Positions 8,257 to 16,299 are shown, numbered from the stretch's first letter. The stretch is DNA of 28,445 nucleotides from DATDAW01 sp036525185 (GCA_036525185.1 DATDAW010000056.1:1-28445), one strand, 5' to 3'. Notes: a model not told the origin generated them from the letters alone. Numbers and translations are program-made.

Positions 8257-9741
8257 TTACGGCTCGGAAATATCGTAAACCCGGATTCCAGGTTGGAGAT
8301 AAATCACTTTTCCCAAGGGGCTCTCCCAGACAGGCTTGCGACCCTGGAAGAGCTCGTGATAAAACGTGGAGCGACGGTTGAAGTCGGACCGTTCTTTTGC
8401 GCTGGGCCTCAAACCAGGGTCAAAAAAACGGTTATATACCTGCCGCGCGACCGCTACGTGCGTGACGCCTTTAGAACGCAGCTCCGTAATGGAGCCGAGA
8501 TCTGCGGCAAACTCGGAGGAGAGTAGGGGACGGGCGCTTCTCCAGGTCGGAGTGGCGGCGAGATCAACGCGGCCGTCCTGGGCAATGACGGCATTTGCAA
8601 GCGTTTGCGCCGCGATCCAAGTACGCAATTCGTTCCGGGCATCCCTGGCAAATTCGCCGAACAACACGGACAGATCATTTGCGCTCGTCCGGGTTCCGGC
8701 GAAGAAAATCAGGAGCGCCGCGAGTGCCGGCAGCCCTCGGAGGTTTCGATCGTTACCCATCAAAAACCCGACGCCCAATGCTGCCAGAAACGCCACAAAT
8801 GCCTCCACCGGCAGAAGATACCGGCCGGCTGTCTTCGGCGAAAAGGACAGCATTGCGAAGAACAAGAACGGAAAGAGAAACGTCAGCCATTGCGGAAGCG
8901 TTCGCTTTTTGGGCGTCCAAACAAAAAAAGCCAGACACAGGACCAGCCCCAGCCACAAGCCGACAGGCGTCAGTTCGTTTATTCTTGGAAAATAATAGGT
9001 GTGCGGAATCTGGCGCTTAACCCCGCGATGCCCTTCAGTTGCGCCCTCGAATTCTCGCGATAGGCCGTTTGAAAAGTCGTTGAGATGGAAAAATAGCGAT
9101 CCATTGATTGCTGCCAACGGCAGGACAAAGCCGCCTAGGAACCACAGAATCAAACGTTTATCGGCGCGACAGCGTATCACCAGCAGTGGAATGGCGAATA
9201 AGAGCATCATCACGCCCAGGTACTTCCCAGAGATCGCCAGCGCACAGCCGAGCCCTAGAAACGCCGCCTGCCAGCGCCCGGGCGATTGCCAGAAAATGTC
9301 GAGCCCGAGAAATGTGACCGCGATCCCCATCAACAGCGCCGGGTCTTCCTTAAAATAGTGCGCCAGCTCGAAGATAAGCGGGTTCAAAGTCAGGAACACT
9401 GCCGCGCAAACCATTCCCGGCCAGCCGGTCCAGCGAAAGGCAAGTGCGGCCAGCGCTGCCACAGCTACGGCCGAAAACACCGCTGCCACACAGCGTCCGG
9501 CCCGGGCAACGTCGTTTTGCTGTTTTCCCCAATGCCCCGCTTTCACCACCGCCGTTGTCGTTGTCAGCATGAGGAGGGGATGAAAGTAGTTGCGTTTCGC
9601 AGTTATCACCTGCCGCACTTTGGTGTCTTCGTCCGGGTGATACGTGTAAGGGAATGCGTTGTGCCGGGTGAACAGCGTCACCGCCGTCAGGAACGTGAGT
9701 GCGAGGAAGGAAAAAACGAATCGGGTGAACGGGAACGGCAT
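8257..9741 (-). CDS. GT-C glycosyltransferase, ArnT/PMT-like (GT39/GT83 type)
   Basis: Integral membrane protein of 494 residues with about 11-12 hydrophobic helices and a soluble C-terminal part from about residue 370. The first loop carries the acidic pair of the GT-C fold in YHPDED (D37-E38), the usual catalytic site for transfer of a sugar from a polyprenyl-phosphate donor to lipid or protein. Further family-like features are LAHYFKEDPALLMG near 125 and ALAISGKYLGVMM near 170. The acceptor is unknown: lipid A, glycan or protein are all possible. It is transcribed alone, converging on the lipid operon, with its promoter in the 300-base gap before the DksA-like gene. Family is fairly sure, role is not. 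Confidence 0.87.
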   Translation of the reverse strand: MPFPFTRFVFSFLALTFLTAVTLFTRHNAFPYTYHPDEDTKVRQVITAKRNYFHPLLMLTTTTAVVKAGHWGKQQNDVARAGRCVAAVFSAVAVAALAALAFRWTGWPGMVCAAVFLTLNPLIFELAHYFKEDPALLMGIAVTFLGLDIFWQSPGRWQAAFLGLGCALAISGKYLGVMMLLFAIPLLVIRCRADKRLILWFLGGFVLPLAAINGSLFFHLNDFSNGLSREFEGATEGHRGVKRQIPHTYYFPRINELTPVGLWLGLVLCLAFFVWTPKKRTLPQWLTFLFPFLFFAMLSFSPKTAGRYLLPVEAFVAFLAALGVGFLMGNDRNLRGLPALAALLIFFAGTRTSANDLSVLFGEFARDARNELRTWIAAQTLANAVIAQDGRVDLAATPTWRSARPLLSSEFAADLGSITELRSKGVTHVAVARQVYNRFFDPGLRPSAKERSDFNRRSTFYHELFQGRKPVWESPLGKVIYLQPGIRVYDISEP

Positions 9742-10042
9742 TGGAAGGTGTGCAGTTTTCCAGTCTCAGTTTTGATTCTGTCGAGAAAATTGACGAGGGG
9801 ATTTCGCTTTGCTGGCGTCTGGGCCCGTCCTTGTGCCTTTTCCTGAATACGGCCACATTCCCTCCGTCACACGTTTCTCACAATTGCCACCAATTGGTTG
9901 AGAGCCGGGAGTGTATTCCGGCGTTTCCAAGTCGCGAAAATAAGACCCCAGCCTTCCCCTTTTTCCACTTGCGCACTACCTGCGAACCCGTTACATATCC
10001 GCTCCCCAAATTCCGGGGAGACCTAGAAACATCCCATTTCGT
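9742..10042. other. Divergent promoter region between glycosyltransferase and DksA-like gene
   Basis: About 300 bases with no coding frame I can support. A possible weak promoter for the downstream gene is TTGCGC at 9969-9974 and TACATA at 9992-9997, 17 bases apart. Between it and the ATG lies a small hairpin at 10002-10020 (listed separately). No promoter for the minus-strand gene stood out. Confidence 0.4.
10002..10020 (+). promoter_or_regulatory. Small leader hairpin before DksA-like gene
   Basis: CTCCCC at 10002-10007 pairs with GGGGAG at 10015-10020 around a 7-base loop, 22 bases before the ATG. If the weak promoter just upstream is real, it would sit at the 5' end of the message and could affect its stability. 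There is no T-tract. Confidence 0.3.
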
Positions 10043-10627
10043 ATGTCCAAATCACAAACAGACCAAACCCCTCTGTCTGCCTCCAACGGCCATTCGCTGG
10101 AGGACGCAGAATCCGTCCAGATTCTGCCGACCCGGAATGAGCAACTGGACGACGCGCACCTTACTCCTTTCCTGAAAAAGCAGAAGGAGCGTCTCATCGC
10201 TCTTCGGGATGGCATGGTTGACTCCATGGCGGGCGTTGCCAAGGATAACCTCCGTGCCCGGGCCGAGGGCAGTGAAGCGTCCGCCTTTGGGATGCACCAG
10301 GCCGATGCCGGTAGTGACGCGTACGACCGCGATTTCGCCTTGAGCCTGCTCTCTCAAGAAACGGATGCCCTCAACGAAATCGAGGAAGCCATCAAGCGGA
10401 TCGATAGTGGCACTTATGGCATTTGTGAAATGTCCGGCAAACCCATCCCGCACGTCCGGCTTGAAGCCATTCCGTTCACCCGATTCACGGTCGAAGTGCA
10501 GTCCCAGCTCGAGAAACAGAACAAGATTTCCCGCGTTCGCCAATCTGTTACCTCGCTTTTCGGTCTTACAGACGACGACGGCGAAGGCCCCGAGGAAGAA
10601 GAATCCCCGGTCGACACCAAGGATTGA
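10043..10627 (+). CDS. DksA/TraR-family protein with degenerate zinc finger
   Basis: Cytoplasmic 194-residue protein of the DksA/TraR C4-type family, whose members bind the RNA polymerase secondary channel and adjust stringent-response transcription. Residues 45-120 form the expected coiled-coil with the acidic tip region (DAGSDAYDRDFALSLL), followed by the conserved YGICEMSGKPIPHVRLEAIP and FTRFTVEVQ. Only the first zinc Cys remains (C128); the others are S131, T149 and V152. The fold can evidently hold without zinc in such relatives, but function may differ. The C-terminus is acidic (DDDGEGPEEEESP). A ribosomal protein L33 gene starts 32 bases downstream, so it probably heads a short operon with L33 and S18. 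The start ATG lacks a visible ribosome-binding site. Confidence 0.9.
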   Translation: MSKSQTDQTPLSASNGHSLEDAESVQILPTRNEQLDDAHLTPFLKKQKERLIALRDGMVDSMAGVAKDNLRARAEGSEASAFGMHQADAGSDAYDRDFALSLLSQETDALNEIEEAIKRIDSGTYGICEMSGKPIPHVRLEAIPFTRFTVEVQSQLEKQNKISRVRQSVTSLFGLTDDDGEGPEEEESPVDTKD

Positions 10628-10659
10628 GCCAAAATTTTTAGAAAACAGAGCAAACCGTT

Positions 10660-10833
10660 ATGCCACAGGAAATCGTCACCCTCGAATGCACCGAAGCGAA
10701 AGCCGAGGGCAAACCTACGTCGCGTTACATGACCACGCGCAATAAGAAAAGCCCCCGGACACCCGGGCGCTTGGAAAAAAAGAAGTATAATCCGTTCCTT
10801 AAGCGTCATACGCTTCACCGCGAGACCAAGTAA
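10660..10833 (+). CDS. rpmG: 50S ribosomal protein L33 (zinc-free form)
   Basis: A 57-residue large-subunit ribosomal protein, read directly from the sequence: it starts MPQEIVTLECTEAKAEGK and continues TSRYMTTRNKKSPRTPGR, LEKKKYNPFLKRHTLHRETK. The YMTTRNKK and KKYNPFLKRHTLHRE segments are diagnostic of L33. Only one Cys (residue 10) is present, so it is the form without the two CxxC zinc pairs. It lies between the DksA-like gene and rpsR, with 30 bases to the latter, and is probably co-transcribed. Confidence 0.95.
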   Translation: MPQEIVTLECTEAKAEGKPTSRYMTTRNKKSPRTPGRLEKKKYNPFLKRHTLHRETK

Positions 10834-10863
10834 GCGAAGTCTCACATTACCGATCTTTTTATT

Positions 10864-11103
10864 ATGCAGCCCAAGACAGCCCAACGCCGCTCCAATTTCC
10901 GCCGCGCGAACCGCATTATGCCACGTCGTCGGATCGATATCGCCCTGGAAGCGATCGACTATAAAAATCCGGAAATTCTGAAACGTTTCGTGACCGAAAG
11001 CGGCAAGATTCTGCCCCGGCGCGTTACCGGCATGCCAGCGCAGTTTCACCGCAAAATTACTCGCGAAATTAAACGCAGCCGCAGCGTGCTGTTGATGCCT
11101 TAA
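10864..11103 (+). CDS. rpsR: 30S ribosomal protein S18
   Basis: A 79-residue small-subunit protein with the typical S18 sequence: IDYKNPEILKRFVTESGKI, LPRRVTGMPAQFHRKI and TREIKRSRSVLLMP. Its length and basic N-terminal tail match the family, which contacts S6 and the mRNA region of the 30S platform. It follows L33 closely and precedes a strong rho-independent terminator, which closes this short ribosomal operon. The A/T-rich stretch before its ATG has no Shine-Dalgarno. Confidence 0.97.
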   Translation: MQPKTAQRRSNFRRANRIMPRRRIDIALEAIDYKNPEILKRFVTESGKILPRRVTGMPAQFHRKITREIKRSRSVLLMP

Positions 11104-11132
11104 CTCAGCAGTAATTCTCTGTTTTCATTCTC

Positions 11133-11173
11133 AAAGCGATGTCTCCGAATTGGAGGCATCGCTTTTCGTTTTT
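11133..11173 (+). terminator. Rho-independent terminator after rpsR
   Basis: AAAGCGATG at 11133-11141 pairs with CATCGCTTT, and CTCC pairs with GGAG inside it, around a short AATT-type loop. A T-rich run (CTTTTCGTTTTT) follows. It starts 30 bases after the rpsR stop. Confidence 0.9.
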
Positions 11174-11285
11174 ATGGCGCTGTCATCCATACCCGCGACC
11201 GTCTTGTTACAAAACCTTGCTCACTATCCAGAGAAAGTGACGAATGTTGCTTGCTAGATTCCTTCCAGCAGTCAGTGTCAGGTGT

Positions 11286-11654
11286 ATGGTCAAAGTTCCA
11301 AGAAACAACCCGGACCAACTCGATTTCTTTGCAGATTTACCTCCTTTGCCGCCCCCTTCCGAGTCAAAACCGGAACCGTCTCTAGCGACGCCTGCACAAC
11401 GTGACCAGCTCGATCGATGGCGCTTGGGACGCCAACGCCAGATTGAGGAACTCTGCCATCACCTCGGTGTCCCTCTGAATCGAACCGTCGAAGTCACCCT
11501 CAAACAGGGCCCTGTCCATTGCGGCATTTTGCGCCTGATTGAGGACGATCAGCTGTGGTTTGACGCTGAAGACGTCAAACGCGACACCATCCCGCTGCGA
11601 ATTGACAATTTCGTGTTTCGCCTGGGTGAAGTGGAAAGCGTTGTGCGCCGGTAG
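11286..11654 (+). CDS. Conserved-looking small protein of unknown function
   Basis: I do not recognise this 122-residue protein. The N-terminus is polar with a proline-rich stretch (FFADLPPLPPPSESKPEP). A basic helix follows (QRDQLDRWRLGRQRQIEEL), and the C-terminal 65 residues look like a compact all-beta domain (TVEVTLKQGPVHCGILRL, then a charged turn and RIDNFVFRLGEVESVVRR), which recalls small SH3/Lsm-like barrels but is not a firm match. The base composition fits the neighbours, so it is likely real. An in-frame ATG at 11244 would add 14 residues; I prefer 11286 because the protein-like composition begins there. It stands alone between the rpsR terminator and the aspartase gene. Confidence 0.65.
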   Translation: MVKVPRNNPDQLDFFADLPPLPPPSESKPEPSLATPAQRDQLDRWRLGRQRQIEELCHHLGVPLNRTVEVTLKQGPVHCGILRLIEDDQLWFDAEDVKRDTIPLRIDNFVFRLGEVESVVRR

Positions 11655-11964
11655 GAGCGGTAAGACCGCAAAGCGCCGTTTTTGCCTGCGGAGAGATTTC
11701 GTTTTCGTTTGCTATCTGCAACGCAAAGGACCAGGCACTTACGAGGGGCTGGCGGCGTGGGTCGCGGTTCGAAAATGTGAAGTTATCACGTCTGCAATTC
11801 CATCATCATGGCCCGGATTTCCGTGACAACTTTCGCGAGTTGCATCCAGATGCAACTCCGGATTGCCACTCCCGCATTAGCTTACCTTTGGCACAGGTTT
11901 ATCACCCAGGTTTGCCTTTCTTTTGGTTTCAAATTTACCCTTCGACTCGATAGAAAATCTTCCA
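11655..11964. other. Upstream region of the aspartase gene with two inverted repeats
   Basis: A 310-base gap with no gene I can support. It contains a perfect 22-base inverted repeat at 11837-11858 (listed separately) and GTGA-N5-TCAC at 11777-11789, which is like a CRP half-site pair but one base short of the usual six-base spacing. No clear -35/-10 pair was found. Confidence 0.5.
11837..11858. promoter_or_regulatory. Perfect 10+10 inverted repeat upstream of aspartase gene
   Basis: GAGTTGCATC (11837-11846), CA, then GATGCAACTC (11849-11858). It lies 106 bases before the ATG and has no T-tract, so it suits a dimeric DNA-binding protein better than a terminator. An RNA hairpin role is also possible. 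Confidence 0.55.
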
Positions 11965-13824
11965 ATGCAACCCGACCCTGACACTATCGCCGAAGCCGCA
12001 CAACGAATTGGCGTCGCCCCCCACGACCTCTCTATCATTCTCCAGAATGGCAGGACGATTGCTTATCAGGCAGGTGACTATCTCTTCCATGAATCGGCAC
12101 CGCGGCAGTGGTTAGGCCTGGTGCTCGAAGGCGAGGTTGACCTCGTTCGCGGCGTGAACGCGCTCCGTCGTCGTATCGCCCTTGTGCAGCCCGGCGCACT
12201 CGTCGGCGAAGGGGTGATGCTGGACGGTACACGCCACAGCACGGCAGGTGTGACACGGCAGGGTGCGAGAGTCTGGCAGGTTTCGCACGCGGAGCTCGAC
12301 GCCGTTCGCGCGGAAAAACCCGAAGTTTACTATCGTATCGTCGGGCGAATCGCTCACCGGCTTAGCGATCGCATCAAAAAGGCCGCGGAAGGTCTCGCTG
12401 GGGAAACCGGCGTGCCGCCGGTGAGCGATGTGCGCCGCGAGCACGATTCACTCGGTGAACGCAATGTGCCCAACCGCGTTTACTACGGAGTGCAAACCAT
12501 TCGGGCCATGGAGAATTTCCCCTTTTCCGGGATCCGTCTCAGTCACTATGAGCACTTCGTGCGTGCGCTTGCCTTTGTTAAAAAAGCCGCTGCGCTTGCC
12601 AACGCCGAACTCGGCTCCTTGGACCGTAGTATCGCAGATGCCATCGTCAGGGCCTGCGATGAGATTCTCGACGGCGAGCTTCATGACCAGTTTGTCGTCG
12701 ATATGATGCAGGGAGGAGCAGGGACTTCGACGAATATGAATGCCAACGAGGTTATCGCCAACCGTGCGCTGGAGCTGCTCGGTTACGCGAAGGGCGAGTA
12801 CCAGTTTTGCCACCCAAACGATCACGTTAATTGCTCGCAGTCCACCAACGACGCGTATCCCACAGCGATTAAGATCGGTGTCTGGTTTACCCTTCGCGAC
12901 ACACTCGGCGGACTGCGCGAACTCAAGACCGCTCTCGAAGCCAAGGCTGCCGCGTTTAGCGATGTGATCAAGATGGGGCGCACGGAAAATCAGGACGCCG
13001 TGCCCATGACACTCGGCCAGGAATTTAGCGCTTATGCCGTGATGATAGGCGACGGCCTCCGCCATCTCGAACACGCGGGTAACGAATTGCTCTCTATTAA
13101 CATGGGGGCGACAGCCATTGGGACCGGGTTGAACAGCCCTCCCGGCTATGCGCCACTCTGCACGAAATACCTGGCGGAGATTTCCGGCGCGCCAGTGCGG
13201 CTCGCGGAGAATCTTGTCGAAGCCACACAGGATTCCGGTGAGTTCGCGCTCATGAGCAGTTCGATGAAGACGGCTGCCATCCAGCTCTCGAAAATCTGTA
13301 ACGATCTTCGCTGGCTCTCATCCGGACCGCGTTGTGGTCTCTACGAAATCCGGCTGCCAGCGCTGCAGCCAGGCTCATCCATTATGCCTGGCAAAGTAAA
13401 CCCGGTCATGCCCGAGGTGGTAAGCCAGATTTGCTTTCAAATCATTGGCAACGACGTCACCGTCTCCATGGCATCCGAAGCGAGCGAACTGGAATTAAAC
13501 ATGGCGGAGCCAATCATTGCCTTTAACCTCTTTTTTGGACTGACACTTCTTCGCAACGCTGCCGTCGCGCTCGCTTCGCGATGCATAGCGGGTATCGAAC
13601 CCAACCGGGAGCGCTGCCTCGAATACGTTCGCAATTCCATCGGCCTTGTCACGGCCCTCAATCCCGTCCTCGGATATGAGCGATCCGCATCCATTGCCAA
13701 GGAAGCGCTTAAGACAGGAGCCAGCGTCTACGATTTGGTCATTGCCAAAGGTTGGATTACGAAGGAAACCCTCAACGACTTGTTGAAACCAGAAAACATG
13801 ACCCACCCTCGCTTGAACCGGTAA
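11965..13824 (+). CDS. aspA: Aspartate ammonia-lyase with N-terminal cyclic-nucleotide-binding-like domain
   Basis: A 619-residue fusion. Residues about 25-130 form a cNMP-binding-like beta-roll (YQAGDYLFHE, LVLEGEVDLVRG, then the pocket region). Residues about 150-619 are a full-length aspartase, which splits L-aspartate into fumarate and ammonia. Enzyme marks are QGGAGTSTNMNANEVIANRA, the aspartase form and not the fumarase GTQSNMN, NHVNCSQSTNDAYPT, and the catalytic loop G470-SSIMPGKVN with Ser471 as expected base. In the nucleotide pocket the GE pair is kept (G81-E82), but the phosphate-binding Arg of RSA is H91 (sequence T89-R-H-S-T-A), so ligand binding is uncertain. ATG 11965 is chosen over TTG 11923. 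Allosteric control of the lyase by a nucleotide or other small ligand is inference. Confidence 0.93.
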   Translation: MQPDPDTIAEAAQRIGVAPHDLSIILQNGRTIAYQAGDYLFHESAPRQWLGLVLEGEVDLVRGVNALRRRIALVQPGALVGEGVMLDGTRHSTAGVTRQGARVWQVSHAELDAVRAEKPEVYYRIVGRIAHRLSDRIKKAAEGLAGETGVPPVSDVRREHDSLGERNVPNRVYYGVQTIRAMENFPFSGIRLSHYEHFVRALAFVKKAAALANAELGSLDRSIADAIVRACDEILDGELHDQFVVDMMQGGAGTSTNMNANEVIANRALELLGYAKGEYQFCHPNDHVNCSQSTNDAYPTAIKIGVWFTLRDTLGGLRELKTALEAKAAAFSDVIKMGRTENQDAVPMTLGQEFSAYAVMIGDGLRHLEHAGNELLSINMGATAIGTGLNSPPGYAPLCTKYLAEISGAPVRLAENLVEATQDSGEFALMSSSMKTAAIQLSKICNDLRWLSSGPRCGLYEIRLPALQPGSSIMPGKVNPVMPEVVSQICFQIIGNDVTVSMASEASELELNMAEPIIAFNLFFGLTLLRNAAVALASRCIAGIEPNRERCLEYVRNSIGLVTALNPVLGYERSASIAKEALKTGASVYDLVIAKGWITKETLNDLLKPENMTHPRLNR

Positions 13825-13869
13825 TCCGCCAGCCCATAAGGCAGACCTTTTCAATGGGGGCGGTGAACA

Positions 13870-13889
13870 AACCGTTAGTTCTAATGGTT
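13870..13889. promoter_or_regulatory. Inverted repeat between aspartase and YdhR-like genes
   Basis: AACCGTTAG, TT, CTAATGGTT forms a 9-base-pair RNA stem including one G-U pair, or a near-perfect DNA dyad. It starts 46 bases after the aspartase stop and ends 73 bases before the next ATG. There is no T-run after it. It may be a weak transcript end or an operator. Confidence 0.4.
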
Positions 13890-13962
13890 CATCGGCAAAA
13901 ACGGAGGGGCAATGACTGGTTAATCCTCTTGATTTGTCTGGCTTCTCAGCAGAGCCTGCCGA

Positions 13963-14301
13963 ATGACCACGACGATCGTTTCTTTTCCTCTACCGCCCGG
14001 GCTCTCGATCGACACGTTGAAAAAGGACCTTGTCGGAGTCGCACCCCAGTTTCAGGCGCCTCCCGGATTGTTACGCAAATATTTCCTGATCTCAGAGGAT
14101 GGAGCGGCCAGCGGCGGTGTTTATCTGTGGAAAACCAGCGAACAGGCACGTGATTTTTCTGAAGGCTTTCTGCGATCCATGATTAGAGAAAATTTCCATG
14201 TGGATCCATCCATCACTTACTTTGATACGCCGGTCATCGTTGACAATATCACCTGCGAAATTCTCACTGAATATAGCGAGCCGCTACTTAACGCGCCTTG
14301 A
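13963..14301 (+). CDS. YdhR-like small mono-oxygenase-fold protein
   Basis: A 112-residue protein that resembles E. coli YdhR and relatives, which adopt a dimeric ferredoxin-like fold shared with antibiotic-biosynthesis mono-oxygenases. The matching pattern is a short N-terminal strand (TIVSFPLP), a helix, then GLLRKYFLISEDG, GGVYLWKTSEQARDF and a final YFDTPVIVDN. No enzyme activity is firmly known for most of this family. It lies 30 bases upstream of the LuxR/TPR regulator and may be co-transcribed with it. Substrate unknown. Confidence 0.78.
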   Translation: MTTTIVSFPLPPGLSIDTLKKDLVGVAPQFQAPPGLLRKYFLISEDGAASGGVYLWKTSEQARDFSEGFLRSMIRENFHVDPSITYFDTPVIVDNITCEILTEYSEPLLNAP

Positions 14302-14331
14302 CGCGCCGATCGAAGTAGCCGGACAGTGGCG

Positions 14332-16299
14332 ATGAAAGAGAGCAGCCAGAAAGACTCCGTGGCGGCTCGGGATGCCTTGGAAATGGCGGCTTTACTCGGA
14401 GAGCAATTCTCGCTAGCCGTTTTGATCTCGGCGGGTGCCACTTCAGAGGGATTGGACAAGCTTTTTGACGAGGAATGTCTGGTCGAAGTGGAAGCGGGAA
14501 TGGCGCGTTTCGCCGATCCCGCAAGGGCAAGAGAGATTGCCGCTTCCCTTTCCTGGTCGCGAAAACGCTTCATTCATGGAGCCCTCGCACGGGCGTGCGC
14601 GGCGCACCGGCTGCCGCCTGCGGACGTTGCGGCCCATTATCTCGCGGCGAGAGATTTCGCCGAAGCCAGACCGCTGCTCATTCGAGCTGCGGAGAAAGCG
14701 TGCTTGCAGCGTCGCTTCCGCCCGGCACTGGCTCTCATCCGGCAGGCGCTGGATATCTGGCCAATAGGGGTCGATTCTGAAACCCGACTTCGTATTCTGC
14801 ACGAGATGGCCCGATGTGCCATGAATTGCCGCGAGGATGCGATTGCTCGTCTCGCTTGGGAGGAAATTCTGGAGATGACTTCTGATCCCGGCCGCCGCGT
14901 GGAGGCGCTCCGCCAACTGGCCGCGCTGGAGCAGGTTAGGGGGGAACTCGAAGAAGCGGGGCGACACCTTGAGCAAGCCGCCAGACTGGCTGAAGAAAAC
15001 CTTCCCGCGGCAGACGCCGCCCAGTGCTGGCTGGCGTGGGCTGATTACCTGGCCAACCGTCTATTGGTGACAAGAGCGCGCGAGGCCGCTCAGACTGCCC
15101 GCGAATACGCCGAGAAGAGCAAAAGCCACGCTTTGATCTCGGAAACGGTGGGCTATTGCGGGCTCGTGGCAGCCATGGGGGGGCGCGCCGAGGAGGCGTC
15201 GGATCTGGCTGATCTCTCGCTGCGCATTGCCGTGGCCCACGATCTGCCCGAACAAACCGCACTTGCCTATCGGCGTCGCGCCAATATTTGCGAATACGCT
15301 GCGGACTACACCGGCGAGGCTGCGGCACATCTCCAGGCCATCAGCTACTGCCGCTCCTTGGGCGAACGGTCCGGCGAAATTTCCTGCCTCAGTTGCCTGG
15401 CCAACGCCTGTTTTCGAACCGGCGAATGGAAGGACGCCCTCGAGACTGCCAACTCCGTCCTTGAAGACCGCAAAGCGCATCCAGCTTACCATGCGATTGC
15501 GCGCATGGTTCCTGCCATGATTGCCGCTTTCCGCGGTGAACAACGAACAGCTGGAAAGCTTCTGGAGCGCAACCTGCTCGAGCTGCGCAGGCTCGGCCTT
15601 GCCGGGCTTGATTTTCAACTGCTTTGGGCGCGAGCGTTTTATTTTGAAAACGAGGGCGATTTTCGTTTGGCCGCATCGAGCTACGATGAGCTCCGCGTTC
15701 TTTGGCGTGCGTGCGAGGACCGCCACCTGGCATTGTCCGGTCTGCTTTTCGCTTCGTCATTCTACAAAGATCAAGGGCGCGTATCGGACGTCTCCGACTG
15801 TCTCGACATTCTGCATGTCATCGTGCGGGACAACAGCAATCCCGAATCGCGGGCCACATTGCGCGCTGTTTCCGCTGAAACCGCCTGGGCTGAGGACGAC
15901 AAGGAACGGGCCGGTGAGGAGTTTTCCGAGGCCGCCGAGCTGTTTGAAAAGGCGAAACTCCCTCTCGAGACTGCGTGGATTTACTGGAGGCGAACCCAAT
16001 TGCCGGGCGATCCGGCGATGATTCGCGGAACAGCTCGCCGCGCCGCCCACATAGCGTCGCTGCTGGGGCTCCGACCATTGCTCGCCCGTCTTGCCACGGC
16101 AAAAACCTCCAGCCCGACACGTCGGCAGCGGGAGGTGCTTGATCTGCTCGCAATCGGTTTAACCGGCAAGGAAATCGCCAGCCGCCTTCATTTGAGCCCG
16201 CGAACCGTTGAGATGCACGTTGCCCGTCTCCTGGAATCCCTCAACTGCCGCACCAGAGCGGAAGCGGTCCGCAAAGCGACTGAACGCGGTTGGGTGTAA
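14332..16299 (+). CDS. TPR-containing LuxR-family regulator lacking an ATPase domain
   Basis: A 655-residue cytoplasmic regulator. The last 65 residues are a LuxR/GerE helix-turn-helix: SPTRRQREVLDLLAIGLTGK, then EIASRLHLSPRTVEMHVARL. The central 450 residues are helical TPR-like repeats rich in Ala, Leu and Glu. The N-terminus (DALEMAALLGEQFSLAVL to LDKLFDEECLVEVE) looks like the winged-helix part that normally follows the NTPase in MalT/LAL-type regulators, but no P-loop precedes it. It thus appears to be a LAL relative that has lost its AAA/NACHT module. A GTG six bases upstream (14326) is an alternative start. Neighbours are the YdhR-like gene and a methyltransferase, both in the same direction and likely targets or partners. 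Signal unknown. Confidence 0.87.
   Translation: MKESSQKDSVAARDALEMAALLGEQFSLAVLISAGATSEGLDKLFDEECLVEVEAGMARFADPARAREIAASLSWSRKRFIHGALARACAAHRLPPADVAAHYLAARDFAEARPLLIRAAEKACLQRRFRPALALIRQALDIWPIGVDSETRLRILHEMARCAMNCREDAIARLAWEEILEMTSDPGRRVEALRQLAALEQVRGELEEAGRHLEQAARLAEENLPAADAAQCWLAWADYLANRLLVTRAREAAQTAREYAEKSKSHALISETVGYCGLVAAMGGRAEEASDLADLSLRIAVAHDLPEQTALAYRRRANICEYAADYTGEAAAHLQAISYCRSLGERSGEISCLSCLANACFRTGEWKDALETANSVLEDRKAHPAYHAIARMVPAMIAAFRGEQRTAGKLLERNLLELRRLGLAGLDFQLLWARAFYFENEGDFRLAASSYDELRVLWRACEDRHLALSGLLFASSFYKDQGRVSDVSDCLDILHVIVRDNSNPESRATLRAVSAETAWAEDDKERAGEEFSEAAELFEKAKLPLETAWIYWRRTQLPGDPAMIRGTARRAAHIASLLGLRPLLARLATAKTSSPTRRQREVLDLLAIGLTGKEIASRLHLSPRTVEMHVARLLESLNCRTRAEAVRKATERGWV

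Noticed and set aside
8243..8258. Mini hairpin AACC-ATAAA-GGTT followed by TTT at the end of the acyltransferase gene
   Set aside because: Only four base pairs and it includes the stop codon; too weak to call a terminator.
11755..11785. tRNA-like T-loop (GGTTCGA) upstream of the aspartase gene
   Set aside because: No matching acceptor stem, anticodon arm or D-loop could be found around it.
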